From: Triglochin maritima
Lineage: Eukaryota; Streptophyta; Magnoliopsida; Alismatales; Juncaginaceae
NCBI GenBank assembly: GCA_963682175.1
Contig: OY821788.1
Span: 15,394,001 to 15,458,000 of the forward strand
Reading direction: 5' to 3'
Length of the DNA stretch: 64,000 nt
The position numbers and the translations under genes are program-made. The notes below the pieces were generated by a model. The model did no database searches. It saw only the letters and a program-made list of their open reading frames with translations, and was not told where the DNA came from. Shown one piece after another: positions 34,250 through 46,861 of this stretch; the first letter of the stretch is position 1; each line of letters starts with the position of its first letter.

Positions 34250-37200
34250 ACAATTATCTGCAAGCTTAATGTTGAGCTACACTTTGGACATGCTTGATAT
34301 CATAAGTCATTTGTTGTATATATCACGGTTATTGTTCCAATGACCAGGAAAGTTGATGCCTACAAAAAAGGGAAACAAAATTAGTAATGGTTTATGGTTG
34401 TATTTGTATACCAAGTAATCTAAATCGGTAAGGTTTACCTTTTCAGAAAATGTAGTACAACTTGCCAACATATCTATTACTAATTCTTGACTTAGTTGTC
34501 TCATTAATATGCAACGGGTTGGCACTATATTTAAATAATGCCCATTTCTCCACTTCATCTGAAGAGTATGTAGTGTTGAACCTGGAATATAAAGATGAAA
34601 AAATAGGTGAGTTGGAAGTTACATTATGAATTTGTATTTAAGTAGTGTCGAATATAAATGTCACATCGAACATATTGTATAACCCAATGAGCCAACTCTT
34701 CCTTTTTCTGCAAGTGTGGTGGGATCAATTTCGATAAACATGAATCGTATTACATGAAGCAAATACATGTTTCTTATGTATAAAATAGTTTCTAAAATAT
34801 AAATGTAAATATGAATAAAATTGATTATGTATACATAAGTGGTCAAATAGAAATGGATAAGTAGGCCTAAACCCCATTCCAATTTCTATCATTTTTTTGA
34901 TTAATGGAATGTAAAATAAGTAAATATTTGTATCCTTGTCGCTTAAATATCATCATGTGCGTATTTTTATTTGTGGACATTTGAAATTGAATATCAGTAT
35001 CTAAATTACTTTAATATGAACTTAATTTCAAGATACAACACCTCATGATGCTCTCTTAGTGTTATAAACCATACGTTTATTGTTTGACAACCAATGAAGA
35101 GGAATGGGTTCCTAAAGTAAATGTAAAGATAATAATAGGATAATGGAACGCAACCAATTTCATAACGTCCAGCTAAAGAATATAGCCTTATGACAGATTC
35201 TAAGCTGCAAGAGTAAACGATTGTCCAAAAAGTTTGAATTGATAATGAAGACAAAGCAATCTTGTGAGTAGTGATAAACACTAAACCTACTCGGATTAGT
35301 CGTATCTATAAAGGTTCAACTTGTGTGGGCATTGTTCTCTTACTTGAAGATGCATCGAACAAAAAATAATTGATGACAAAATTGAGAGAGAATATGCAAT
35401 TTAAATAAAATTTAATATCATGGTGCATAAATCAACAGTCTTGCTAGAATTGAAGTTCAATATTTATGATTGAAGAAATCAATTGTTCACATGCAATGAC
35501 AACTGCAATCACATTCAATGGTTAATACATAATTTAGACAAAAGACCCGGTCCGTCAACGCCGTCAAGAAGAAGTTGTAGGAAGTTCGAGCTCCACTGCT
35601 CCACCCCTATGACAATGTAGTTTGTTGTTTGAAGAATTATGCTATAAAGATCTGTATAAATATTCTGTCAGAATGAGAAACAACCTAAAAAATAATCAAA
35701 TTTCAGAAGGAGAAAAACTAAACATATTCTGAAAACTAATATGACATTATGTGAAGAGGTCTTAATTGAACACCAACCAAAACACAATATCTTGACTTAT
35801 TCACTAACCTCAAGACATCATTACATCTGACAACCATAATACATCCTTGTAGAATACTATAACCCCATAAGGCCATAACATAAGTGGAATGGTGAAAGAC
35901 CCACAACTGCAAGTCTGCAAGTAAGATAAATGAGAATAGATACATCAACTTGTTTGTTAGAAACAAAAAACGAAATAAACGTGTGGTAGAATGATTTCCG
36001 AGGGCATATATAAAACACCAATTAAACCACAAAAATAAAAATTCCAATGTCACAAATATAGAGATAGCCGATGGACCATTGTGGTAGAAACCCCTTGTCC
36101 GGCCAGTTATGGAGATGATGGTGACACATTGAGATAGCCGATGGACCAAGGCTTAAAGACAAAATAAAATTACAAAATATTAAACTAAGTAGGAAGCAAG
36201 AACCTAACTACAAAGCAAATGTTCACTAACAATCACAATAGAACAATTAGAGAAGTCATTGGAGCTTTTGTAGTGTGTACTAACTAACATATGTGAGAAA
36301 TTAACAAAGTCATCTTTTTTGGTATTTTACATCTCTTGATCTATATGTAGTAGTCTTCAAATTTGAAATTCTTGTTAACACAAAAAAGTAAATAATATTA
36401 TAAAGTCACTTGTGGCAGAAAAATACTGACACATATGCCACATGAAAAAATAAAATCAATTGAAAAATATCACCCCAAGAATCCTATGCAACATGCTTAC
36501 TGTTGCCTCCCCTAGCCTTTGCTATGTAGGCTCTTTTTAGGCTGAACCTCCATTTCGACTGCGACTAAAAGGTTAATATTACGTGAAGGAAACAGTAAGT
36601 GGTATATAAATTTCAATTAAGATAGATTTGAAGCTAGAATCAGGAATAACAACCTAGTGTTGCAACTTTATCAACATTTAGAATCACATATACATGCCTC
36701 ATTGATTATTTCGTCTATCCATTTCTGCCACTGCTAAGCAGTCACACTAAGTATTTAGAGAACACAAAGCTAGGTATTTTTAATTTAACCAATCCACTTC
36801 TGCAAGTCTACCACTATTTACAACATTTGGAGATAAATCACTTAAGAAGACAATTACGGACACGAAATATGAAGGAAACTGTCAAGTTAAATCACATCAA
36901 TGTCGCACGTAAAACTGCAAGATGCAGAAGTAGAAGGGTCTTATCTCCATGAGGTATGTAACCTAACCTTTTATACGAACTTTGTTGCTATAATAGCATT
37001 TTCTATTGTTTAGTTTGAAAGCATTTAATGTGAGGGGGCATATCGTAAAAACTAAGTGGTTGTTAAAATTTTGTATGTGGATAAAGTTAAAATTTCTTGG
37101 ATCACAACAACAAAACAACAATTGGCACTTATGTGATTTTGTACTCTGTAATCAAACTTACAATTCACTTTTAAAGGAGTTTGCAACTCAATCACAGTTT

Positions 37201-39600
37201 GAGAAATGGAACATTTCAGTTGCGAAAAAAGGCACTATAACACTATATATGGCATCTTCGGCAATACACCAAAAAACAATACAGAATGCATCAGTAAAGA
37301 AATAAATTAAATGTAAGCAAAGCAGAACACCAAAACCTAACAAAGCACCTTAGGAAGCACATAAACTATTAAAATAACATATTACCTATAAAAAGACATT
37401 GGAATGGAACCTGAAATGAGCCCAAGAAGAAGAGGAACTTGGATATCTAAAACATTAAAATGAGTAGATTTAAAGCTTAGCATGAAAAACCTACCATTTG
37501 GGATTGTCACAGTGGTGAACGAAGAAACCAATGACAACAGTTTGGGCCAATATTGAATAATAACGTACATCAATAAAATTTAATTTGGTCTATGACATCA
37601 CAATTCACAACATTGCGATTCTTGATGACCTAAAGAAATGGTTGTCTTTTTAGGCATAATTTAATGCAATACAATGACATTTCCTATGAAAGTAAATAAA
37701 GTCAATATTTTATCAAATGAAACTTGTATCTAGAAAGTCTAAAAGCATGTATTCATACAACGTGAAGTTGGGATAATGAACTAATGAAGTAATAAAACAC
37801 CACATGGCAATATTTCAATACTCGGATTTTTTTTAAGTCAGATGCATCCCAATAAAACAAAATAACTAATAGAAAGAATCCTTAATACCTTTTAAAAGAA
37901 ACCGAACCAAACTTCAATGCTAACATATTGGTTATTGATTCAGAAAAATGAACTGCATAAAACACACTTTAAAACCTACAATTAGAATTAAAATAGATGA
38001 ACAAAGACAACATATACCTTTCATAGAAAAAGCATAAACATTAGTGTGACCCACAAATACAAAATAAACAACAAAAGTTAAATCTAAAGGAAATAAATGG
38101 AAACAAATACAAAACAAATTTACTATTGAGCTTAGACCATTTTACGTGGTTTGGAAAAACAAAACATTGAAAAAAAATTACAAATTCAGTCACGGGGATA
38201 ATGAGGCCCGAGTCTACTAATGTTCAAACAAAGCAAACTCAAGAAAAGTATGAACAAAAGATAACACATCGTTTTCATAGGAAAAATGCAAACACGACTT
38301 CAATATGCACAAGTGAATGAGGATATACAAAAGAGGTGGGGGCAAAGCAAGAAATTAGATGTAAGAATAAAAACACCAAACTGTATGACTACAACAATCA
38401 AACCTGAATGTTGTTTTTAAAAAAAAGTTTTCCAATGGGAATCATATGGTCTCAGAAGTATTTTAAACAAAACAATGCCAAGAATAATGTTTAAACATTA
38501 AATTCTAGGAAGAGTAAATTGGACTTAAAATAAATACGAAAGTAGTTAATTAACTGAAGGATATTTTAATGATTCCAACCATATGATTGGAAAAATAACA
38601 CCATAGGAAATAATACGAACTCGACCTTAAAGCGGTCGAATCCGGAAAAAAACTATAAGAAACACATTTAATGTCAAGCTTACCACAAATAACATTCAGT
38701 TTCAAACAAACCAAATATGAAGTGATGCGAACACAACCTCATTTTGTCACTTGACATTCGTCACCATTGAAAGCGGTAGGGTAATTCTTCATAAAAAACA
38801 TGAAATCATAAATCCAGAATTTAATGGGCTTCAAATTTTCAAATTTAATAAGTAAAACCAACCTCCAAGGTGCACTTTTTCTTCACTGGGAAGACTTGAA
38901 CAATTGGATAGTCGCATTTAGACTTAGTTGTTGAAACATAACATTCTCTATCCAATATCCTACTACAAATAGAACAAAGATAATAATGCAATGCATATTA
39001 ATTTAAAAACCACCCACAACAATAAAAGCACAACAATATATTGCTCTTGGAAATCTGGTAAAGCGAAGTTGTAAAAAATCTGAGAAAATCCATCTAAAAC
39101 TTTTTTCAGAAACTCTAACGCAACGGAAAGGATAGAAATAAAGTTCTACATTTTTTTCGGAATTACAAACTTCAAAAGGGAAAATAAGAGATGAATATGA
39201 AAAACTTAAAATTTCCTAAGGTAACAGAAAGGGGAAAAGTAAAGTTCTAACAATGTCCCAAAAAAAATCTTTTCATCGCAAAAGTAAGAGATCGATCTAA
39301 CCTTCTTGCCAGAGTGGGTGTGGTAGAGGTACTCTAAAGGAGGTGAATACGATGTTTCGCAATGGTGGTGACGCATGGTTGGCGCCGCTTGAGGAGGTGG
39401 TTGCTGATGAGGTTGGTTTAGGATTTGGGAAATGGAAGGAACCGGATGGAGGATGGTTTGGAAATGAATGAATGAGATTAAAAATTAGGAGATCTAATGG
39501 CTCACGTGTGACACAGTGACGAGGAAAATGATGAGGGAAATCTAACGGTTCAGATTCGTTTTAACTTGAAACGGATGGTGTGGATTTGATAAAAGGACCA
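34250..39600. other. Helitron interior without clear genes
   Basis: AT-rich, with minus-strand open frames of 60-137 codons (for example 35736-36149) that show no recognisable domain. A degenerate reading with T-T-Y-S-S-D-E-V-E-K-W-A-L at about 34520-34570 may be a further RPA-like exon. The 5' terminal 300 bases (39340-39644) are GC-richer and resemble a gene leader. Confidence 0.5.
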
Positions 39601-39644
39601 GGAAAATCTAAATTTACACGGAATCAATTATATAATACTATAGA

Positions 39645-40760
39645 TTAGTGTAATGTGTAGTGAGTAGTTTCATCACCTTTGGGGGTGGAGTAGATGTACA
39701 TACATGCAAATGAGAATGGAATGAATGCTTTATTTCCAATTTGTTGATACAACATGAATGTATGCTTGCTTGTTTAGGATAGAATTTATAACTTGATGAG
39801 TTTTGCCAAAATGATTAGACACCTCTCATGCTTGTTTAGGTTCTGAAATAAACAACTTGTATATGTAAATGTTAAATCAACTAGGTTGGTGAATGGATTG
39901 ATAGGTTTTGCCATAACACTTGGACACTTCCTATGCATGATAACACCACCTTCATTTGTGCTTAAAGAATGTGTTCAACACCCACCTATTTGCATGTGTG
40001 CACTCACTCCACCCCTTAGGGTGTTTCCCATTCCTGAATTACAGCATTTTGTTCTTAGCTTAGTTGGTATTTCATCGTTTGTTTGTTTCTTTCGCATTTC
40101 GTACTTCTTAGTGTAGCATAATCAACTCTCTTCTTAGTGCTAATTGAATTGTGTGTCATCTTAATAAAAGTTTCTTCATTATGTTTTTTGTTTCATGTTG
40201 TTTGTTTTACTTTGCTTAATTTCATTTCATTAGTTTTAATACCTTAGTTAATATGATTTCTTTGCTTAGTTTAATAATTAGTCTAATGTGTAGTAAGTAG
40301 TTCTATCCCCTTTGGGGGGTGGAGTAGATGTACATACATGCAAATGAGAATGGAATGAATGCTTTATTTCCAATGTGTTGATAAAACATGAATGTATGCT
40401 TGCTTGTTTAGGATAGAATTTATTACTTGATGAGTTTTGCCAAAATGATTAGACACCTCTCATTCTTGTTTAGGTTCTGAAATAAACAACTTGTATATGT
40501 AAATGTTAATCAACTAGGTTGGTGAATGGATTGATAGGTTTTGCCATAACATTTAGACACTTCCTATGCATGATAACACCACCTTCATTTTGTGCTTAAA
40601 GAATGTGTTCAACACCCACCTCTTTGCATGTGTGCACTCACTCCACCCCTTAGGGGTTTTCCACTTCTGAATTCCAGCACTCTTCTTTCATTCTTAGTTA
40701 AGTTTTAGTTAATCGTTTGTTGCTTTCTTTCGCATTTCACATTTCGTAGTTTAGTGTAGC
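39645..40760 (+). repeat. Partial tandem duplication inside the A4 LTR
   Basis: 39645-40130 and 40275-40750 are near copies. Each has the gtgtagt(g/a)agtag start, gggg(g)tggagtagatgtacat, ttgatgagttttgccaaaatg, the tggtgaatggattgatagg block and the cattTCg(c)ac end. They are joined by a segment (40140-40270) that repeats 32265-32392. The LTR therefore runs through this part twice before its end, so unequal recombination between LTRs is likely. Confidence 0.85.
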
Positions 40761-40913
40761 GTAGAGTAGCATAATCAACCATCTTCTCCATTTTTTCGCC
40801 ACTTGATTTCATGCAAATGAGAGGCTGCTCACCTCTCTGAGGACGACCCGTATTTGCCACCGCTTCAACGCGGTCGTGCACTTGCGGTTTAAATAAAACG
40901 TTCAACAAGTTTT

Positions 40914-40931
40914 TTGCGCCGTTGCCGGGGA
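40914..40931 (+). promoter_or_regulatory. Gypsy A4 primer-binding site
   Basis: Reads ttgcgccgttgccgggga; one G is missing relative to TTGGCGCCGTTGCCGGGGA. Confidence 0.85.
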
Positions 40932-42060
40932 GGTGCCAGTCCAGACTCTTGTTTGGACGATTCGAGTGGATTTGATTTTTGTTTTAGATTTTTGTTGGTT
41001 TAGGACTTTTTAGATTCAACGGGAAAGAAACATGAAACAGTTGGGAGCACTTCAAGCCTTCAAGACCGCCAAATAGCGGTCCGAGACCGCTGTTTGGCGG
41101 CCTGGTGAGATATTTTCACCCCCAATTTTCTTCTGTTTGTTTCTATTTACATCTTAGTTATCTGGGAGCCAAATTTCGAATGTGTGAACCTATAGTTTGC
41201 TCCCAAATCAATAAATAACCAATCAACCCTCCTTTATTCAACTTGGACACTAAAACCCAAAGCAAAAGATTAGCCATTTGCTATGTTTAGGTCATGCATC
41301 ATCTAGTAATGACTTGAGCATGTTAATTGTCTTCTCTTAGTTTTAATTTTTGTCGTTGATTGCTGGAGCGAGGTATGCATATCTTAACACTCATTCACGC
41401 ATTAGGACATTCATTAGTGAGTAAGGTTTGCATCGAAACAAGAGTGAGGTGAGTGTTTGCTTGGTGAGTTGCTTGCTAGCTTAAGGATCAAAACATCTTA
41501 AGGGGCACCACCTATAGTCTTCAAAGATAAGGTGGGGGATTTCATCACCCCTCCCTTAGCCCCAAAAAGCATACTCAAGTAAAGCCTTAATCTAAAAGCA
41601 AGTAGACATTGGCCATTAGGACTTGGGCGCATTATGAGAGTGAACCGGTCACGACCGTCATAGCCTGATCGACGTCGCCCACTTTGTCGATAGTAGGAGA
41701 GACGATATCTCCGGATCTTGGCTCACTTGCTGGGCATTGTAGTCTTCTTCGTAGGGAGGTGAGGCGTGTTGAGGCCGTGTGACCTCGCAGTTAGGCGTCG
41801 TCTAGCTGTAAGGACCCATAGCCAGCCTAAGCTTGGTTGAGCCGTGTTTGCTAGACTAGGCTTCTACCCTCACCCTTTACCCACGCTACTTTTTAGGGAT
41901 TTGTCCCTTCTCCTCTGAGTCATCTTCTTCTCACCTACTTCTACGTTCTAGTCTCCTCCCCTTTACACTCTATGTTAGCGTTTTAGGGTCGAGTGGAGCA
42001 CTTTTTGCGAGCTTGGCCTCGTGGTGGTGAGAGTGATCGACTCAAGAGTTCTTTGTCGAG
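40932..42060 (+). mobile_element. Gypsy A4 leader
   Basis: Non-coding. Dyad doublet at 41064 (GACCGCCAAATAGCGGTC) and 41085 (GACCGCTGTTTGGCGGCC), 21 bp apart. The gataaggtgggggatttcatcacc block lies at 41522. Collinear with the leaders at 1181, 14241 and 22796. Confidence 0.8.
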
Positions 42061-42468
42061 ATGGATGGTTACATGGGCGACCATCCATATCATTATTGGG
42101 ACCAGGACAATTCTCCCTGGTACTCCGGACCCATGCAACCTGGGGTGCCTCAGACGAACACCCCGTATGGTTGGGATAATCTTCATTGTGTGACTGAGCA
42201 ATCTTCATATAGGGGTGATATGAGAGAGGCACCGACTGCTAGATCTCTATCTAGTTACGTCGGATCATATGTTGGTCATCAAACTGAGACATTGCAAGAA
42301 CATTTGGCCTCTTTCATGCATGTGGTAGAAGACATGAGTGCACCGGTATCTCCAGTAGCCGTATCGTGTCACTGTTGTGGGTTGAGTGGTCATGTTTGCG
42401 GGGAATGTCCTTATGTTCCCTCAGAGCCTGAGTATGAGCATACCTTTTTCCCAAAATGCTCAATATGA
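42061..42468 (+). pseudogene. Gypsy A4 gag, N-terminal frame with zinc knuckle
   Basis: 135 codons from ATG. It is Tyr/Trp/Pro-rich at the N-terminus, then has H-C-C-G-L-S-G-H-V-C-G-E-C (a CCHC knuckle, residues about 108-122), and ends after K-C-S-I. The capsid domain that should separate these two parts (D-P-Y-x-F-x-R-E-F-E-E) is missing, so the gag is internally deleted. The next frame continues the protein after a shift near 42455-42470. Confidence 0.75.
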
Positions 42469-42469
42469 C

Positions 42470-43378
42470 CATTACGCATCCGCGTACAACCCGAGAAGGA
42501 TGGATTCGTGGGGATACAATTCTTATTCAAATTCTTATACATCACTCCCACCCCAGTACCCTCCATCTGAATATCCTGAATTCTACCAACACCCCACGAC
42601 CAATCATTTGACTCATTCTCAGCCCATCACCACCCAACCCATCCATTTCCCAAATTCTGACATGAACCTCACAGTTGACCCCAAACTTGATTCTTTGGAA
42701 CAAGCCCTACAAACGTTCATGGAAACCACTCAAAATGTGTTGAAGTCCAATCACGATTCCCTGCAAACTATGGAGATGTATGTGAGTAAAATTACACAAC
42801 AATTAAGTAAACGTGAGGAGGGTGACATTTCTTGTCAACATGTGGATTCATCTTTTGATATCGAACCACCACCACATTCACAAATTCAAAGCACAATCTT
42901 CCAGAGTCAAACTCCTAGTCAGTCTGAGGGACTTGGGGTTTCAATTCACGATCACATTGTAGGGGATTTGATCCACATTGAAAATAACATGGACCAATTT
43001 CATTATGAGTCGGCACAGGATTGTGCCTTATCTTTTTGTCACATGACCCTTGAGCCACATGATCTTCATGTAGTGCCTCTTAAGGACTCACCTTTGGTGG
43101 AGCAAGAGCTCCCTTGTACCCTCAATTTCAAACAACCTGATGAGAGTTTGGCTCTCACAATTGTTTCTGATCATCTTGGAAATGAGGGAACATCAAACAA
43201 CTACAATGCTAATGAGGGTATTAGGAGTTCCTTAGAGGATACCTTGGGTATGAGACCCACTTTTTGTTCGCCTGGTGAGTCGGACATGCCTAACAAGGTT
43301 CTTGACCTCGTTCCGACTCATCAGCCAGTTGGTTGGAGAGTTTGGATTGACGATCATAACTTCAGCAACACAACATGA
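42470..43378 (+). pseudogene. Gypsy A4 gag linker and unique C-terminal region
   Basis: An open stretch of about 300 codons continuing gag: Y-D-H-Y-A-S-A-Y-N-P-R-R, a Tyr/Ser/Pro-rich linker, then L-D-S-L-E-Q-A-L-Q-T-F-M-E-T and L-Q-T-M-E-M-Y-V-S-K-I, equivalent to the linker helix of B1 gag. The rest (L-H-V-V-P-L-K-D-S..., to residue 330) has no protease motif and no family that I recognise. It has stayed open for about 1 kb despite the loss of protease and RT. Confidence 0.7.
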
Positions 43379-44782
43379 GAAACTCTTCTTCCGTTGCCCC
43401 TTATTTCCCAAACTCTCGAGAGGTTCAAGCTCTTTCAGTTTGATCCTTTGATTGAGACGCATTTGCGTCCAATTCATGAACCTCTCATTTCATCTTGTGC
43501 TCTTTGTGAAGGGGGCCCACACATGAGTATTCTGGCCCCGCGTGCTGTCATGTTCCCTTTCAAAGTACATTGGCCCACTTTTGAGATTCCCATTTGATGT
43601 CTTTTGACAAGTGAAGATGGGAACTTATGTTTGTACATATTTATTCAAAACAAAGTGTGTAATAAAAGACTCCATGAGCGAGTATTGATTGTTGTGGGCC
43701 CCAACCCTTGTTTATTTGGGCCCCATTTCTTCACGTATTTGTCTCCCTTCTTCAGTATCTCAAAGGTTTTGAGGGAATTCGGGTTTGTAGCCATCAACAT
43801 GACCATGAACTTCCCTTTGTACTTCACGTTGGTGAGATCTATTCTTTTTCATGCATAAATCCATGTAGTATCTTGTTCACATTCATTGATGACAATGCAT
43901 GAAGTAGGTGTGGGGGGGTGCTTTACGTGTGTACATAGTCGAGTCTTTTCTTTTGATTTTTTGTTTTCTTTTGTGTGCACTACTAGGGTCATGTTTGTGT
44001 GCTGCATTTAATATCGATATATCTGCTTGCCATGATCCTTGGGTGACTTGTCTTCTTTTGCTTGCCAGTGCTTTAAAGTTTTCACATTTCTTTCAAAATC
44101 TTCATGTGTTTGTGAAAGAAAATGTTTTTGTAGGCTTTGCGTGTGTTTAGCATGTGCAAAACCGCTGAGAGGCAAAGTAAAAAGAAAGCTCCCAAAATTG
44201 TTTTGAACTTGATGCATTAGGATATCTAGTTTACTGGTTTTAGGTCTTATCGAGTCGTTACGATGCACCCTGGTTTTCCCTCGGGGGATGTGTAATCATA
44301 GGGTTTCAACACTCAAACATTTAAAGAAGTCCACCCTGAACCTAGTGAGTCAAATAATTCGTGTCTGTTAGTATAAGGAAGTTTGTCGTAGTCAAGGGCC
44401 TTTAATCTCTTTTTGTGAAACTTAAGTGTAGGGGTTTTGGTTCCCATGTAGATAAATAAATAAGTGGTGTTCTCTCTTCTCGCACGGCTCCTATCACTCC
44501 GGAAAGTAGGTCTTAGGGGACTTTGTGCCTGGTGCTTTCGAGTCATCTGACTTGGGATGCACCGACCGAACTCCCGTTAAACGGGTGGTAGGGATTGCCC
44601 TATGTGGAGATTTGGGGGAAGGTGTACGTGATAGTGTAAGTCCTCATAGGCAATGATGCACGAAACCCGACCCTGGGAGAATCAAACACTAACAAATAAA
44701 CTGCTCCAAAGAAAAAAGAAAAAGAAAAAAAAGAGTCAAATAAGAACCAAAATGGACTTTACACATTGAATCACATTCAAAA
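43379..44782 (+). other. Gypsy non-coding stretch between gag linker and integrase tail
   Basis: Matches 5440-6100 and 53700-54600. Shared landmarks are gggcccca blocks at 43700-43725, a G-rich run (43905-43918), tacatagtcgagtctttt, and ctctcttctcgcacggctcctatc at 44473. Short open frames here overlap each other on both strands and carry no domain. Confidence 0.6.
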
Positions 44783-45040
44783 GTGTTTACGATCGGGCAG
44801 AAGGTGTTGCTCTACAACTCCCAGCTTCATCTATTTGCGGGTAAGCTCCTCAATCGTTGGTTTGGCCCGTTTATTGTGCAAACCGTATTTCCTCATGGAG
44901 CGGTTGAAATCTTGAACCCAAGGATGGGTGACGTGTTCAAAGTAAATAGACAACGCCTCAAACCTTATTTAGAAGGGGCACTAGTTGAAGTCGAGGAGGT
45001 TATTATCCTTCATAAACCTCCCTCTCACTCAACCATTTAA
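44783..45040 (+). pseudogene. Athila-like integrase C-terminus
   Basis: 85 residues with the conserved G-Q-K-V-L-L-Y-N-S-Q-L, G-K-L-L-N-R-W-F-G-P-F, V-F-P-H-G-A-V-E-I and F-K-V-N-R-Q-R-L-K-P-Y-L segments. This is the C-terminal DNA-binding region of Athila/Tat integrases. The catalytic core (DDE) and zinc-binding N-terminus are absent upstream. The frame is intact from 44783 to the stop. Confidence 0.85.
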
Positions 45041-45284
45041 CTAGTCCAGATTTCATGTTTCTACATCTTTTGAAAAATAAAAAAAAATAGAAGAAATAAA
45101 ATAAAAAGCTTGTCATGGGTCCCAATTTATGGGGCTCAATTTGTTAAGTTCAAGATTAAAAAAACACTCGCCCCAATTTTTTTTGCACTTGTCAAAGTCG
45201 AGAGCGATGCACTATGGGAGACCGGACGCCTCAGGGTTGCTTTATTCATTAAAGAGCATTTGACTTGGTCAACATCAGGACTCG

Positions 45285-46861
45285 TGATTAGTAGCATATC
45301 ATGCATCATATTCACGTTATATATCATTTATTTTACCCCCAATATTGTGCTACTCGAGTTGTTATTTGTAATGTTTCAAGAGGTAGGTAATAAAGAAAAG
45401 GAAGGGAGCAAAAAGCACCTAATGTAACAAGTATGGACTGATTTAGAAGGTTTTGGACCAATTTGTAATGCACAAGGACTGGAGCGCAAATCAGGAAGGA
45501 CCCAAGTACAAACCCGGAGGGACCTGATTGTGAAGTGCAAAACATGGTGACACATGACTTGAATCACATCAGTATTTCACCAATTAAACTCAAAGTGATT
45601 CGAGCCAGCAGACCAGGGCTTCACCCTATGTGCCAAATGAAGATATCAAGAGCGACACAAAGGTTCAGCCCAATCAGAGCCATTTGATCTGCCAGTGCCG
45701 GATTTGTATCCACCACTAGCGGATCAAAATGGTCCAAAGCGGCTGAAATTTCGGTCGTGGGTCGGTTATTCGGTTTGGAGCATTCCTGGACTATCAGATG
45801 TAATTTAAAGCCGTCCGATTATTCCCAGATCCATCCAAACCCTTATTTCTTCCGTAAATATCATTGTAACCCCTCCTCTCCACCTTCTTCCTCCTTCCCC
45901 CATTAGAGTAGGTTTTAGTTTCATGTTGTAGTAGTGTAATAAGGGGGTTGGAGAGGAGCAAACTTTGTATTTTTGTTTCTTAATCTAGTTTTCTTCTTGT
46001 TCTTTACTTTAGTGTCTTTACTTTGATGCAATTTCTTTTATGTTGTTGTTTGGTTAATCTTGTTTTCAGTTATTTACATTATGGGTTCTTGTTATTTTTA
46101 TGCTTTCTTTAGTGTAGAGATGAGTAGAGAGTAGTTCATCCCCATTGAGGGCGGAGAAGTAAGTGTTATGATTATGTGATGTATTTGTGTGTTAATTCTA
46201 TCCTTTGAGCCTTACAAGATTTCTACAACCATCTAATAGGATTTCACTCTTATCTTTGATGTGTTAATGCTCTTGAGTGAAGCTTAACATATGCTTAGAT
46301 TAGTGGGCCTATTTTATGGGGAATGATGACGTTAGGATAAGGATGGAGTGGAAGTAGGGAACAAGACATGTGCATGCATTTGCTCATGTTGGCTTTATCC
46401 AAATTAATGTCTTGTATGTTGTAATGATTGTGATAAATCTTATTTCATGTGGAGACATAGTTGGATTTGAGTTATGATGCATGTGAACATATTAGCTATA
46501 TTTCAATTATTGTCTTGTATGTTTTAATGATAATGTCTTATCTTATTTCATGTGGATTCAAAGTTGGAATTGAGTTTAATGGATTTCATGTATGACATGT
46601 TTTGGTAAACACAAATAAACATACACACACAACACACATTTTCGTATTCACATTCTTTCTCTACTCCCCGAGGGGTTTAGTTTTATTACTTATTTTCTGA
46701 TTTCTTTTGCATTGTAGTGTAGTTTCGATTATATCTCTCTTTTCTTCTCCCCCACTCGAGTATTGTGAATCTGACTCACACGCGCTCCCTGTGGGCCAAC
46801 TCGTATTTGCCACCGCTTGAACGTGGTCGTGCACTTACGGTATTTTAACTGATTCACATCA
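45285..46861 (+). mobile_element. Gypsy family E LTR (E1)
   Basis: Begins TGATTAGTAGCATATCATGC, alike at its start to 54962 but more diverged further in. It ends near cgtgcacttacggtattttaac at 46828-46861. A dyad doublet lies at 45687 (ATCTGCCAGTGCCGGAT) and 45708 (ATCCACCACTAGCGGAT), 21 bp apart. The right end is approximate because the following primer site is decayed. Flanking 5-mers do not match those at 58086, so a TSD is not shown. Confidence 0.7.

Larger units (their letters stand above)
32395..39644 (-). mobile_element. Helitron, 7.25 kb, with RPA1-like exons
   Basis: On the minus strand it starts TCTATAGTATTATATAATTG at 39644 and ends in CTAG at 32395, preceded by the hairpin TCGTGCAACGCACGA. 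It sits between A and T of the host, with no target duplication. The host joint, compared with the uninterrupted LTR copy at 40255-40285, reads through as TTTAATAATTAGT. These are the defining marks of Helitrons. No Rep/helicase reading frame was seen. RPA1-type OB-fold exons are visible at 33697-34250. AT-rich and non-coding otherwise; probably non-autonomous. Confidence 0.93.
31646..40907 (+). mobile_element. Gypsy A4 5' LTR, split by a Helitron
   Basis: First part 31646-32394, second part 39645-40907. It begins TGATTGACATC and ends AAAACGTTCAACA. It carries a dyad (GACCGCTAATTGGCGGTC, 32013-32030) about 120 bp before a TATA box (tataaatag, 32150-32158). The second part holds an internal tandem duplication. 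A primer site follows at 40914. The matching 3' LTR was not found, so the element has lost its end. Confidence 0.88.

Noticed and set aside
35736..36149. 137-codon minus-strand frame in the Helitron considered as a membrane protein gene
   Set aside because: Hydrophobic content follows from AT-rich DNA; there is no family resemblance, promoter or splice context.
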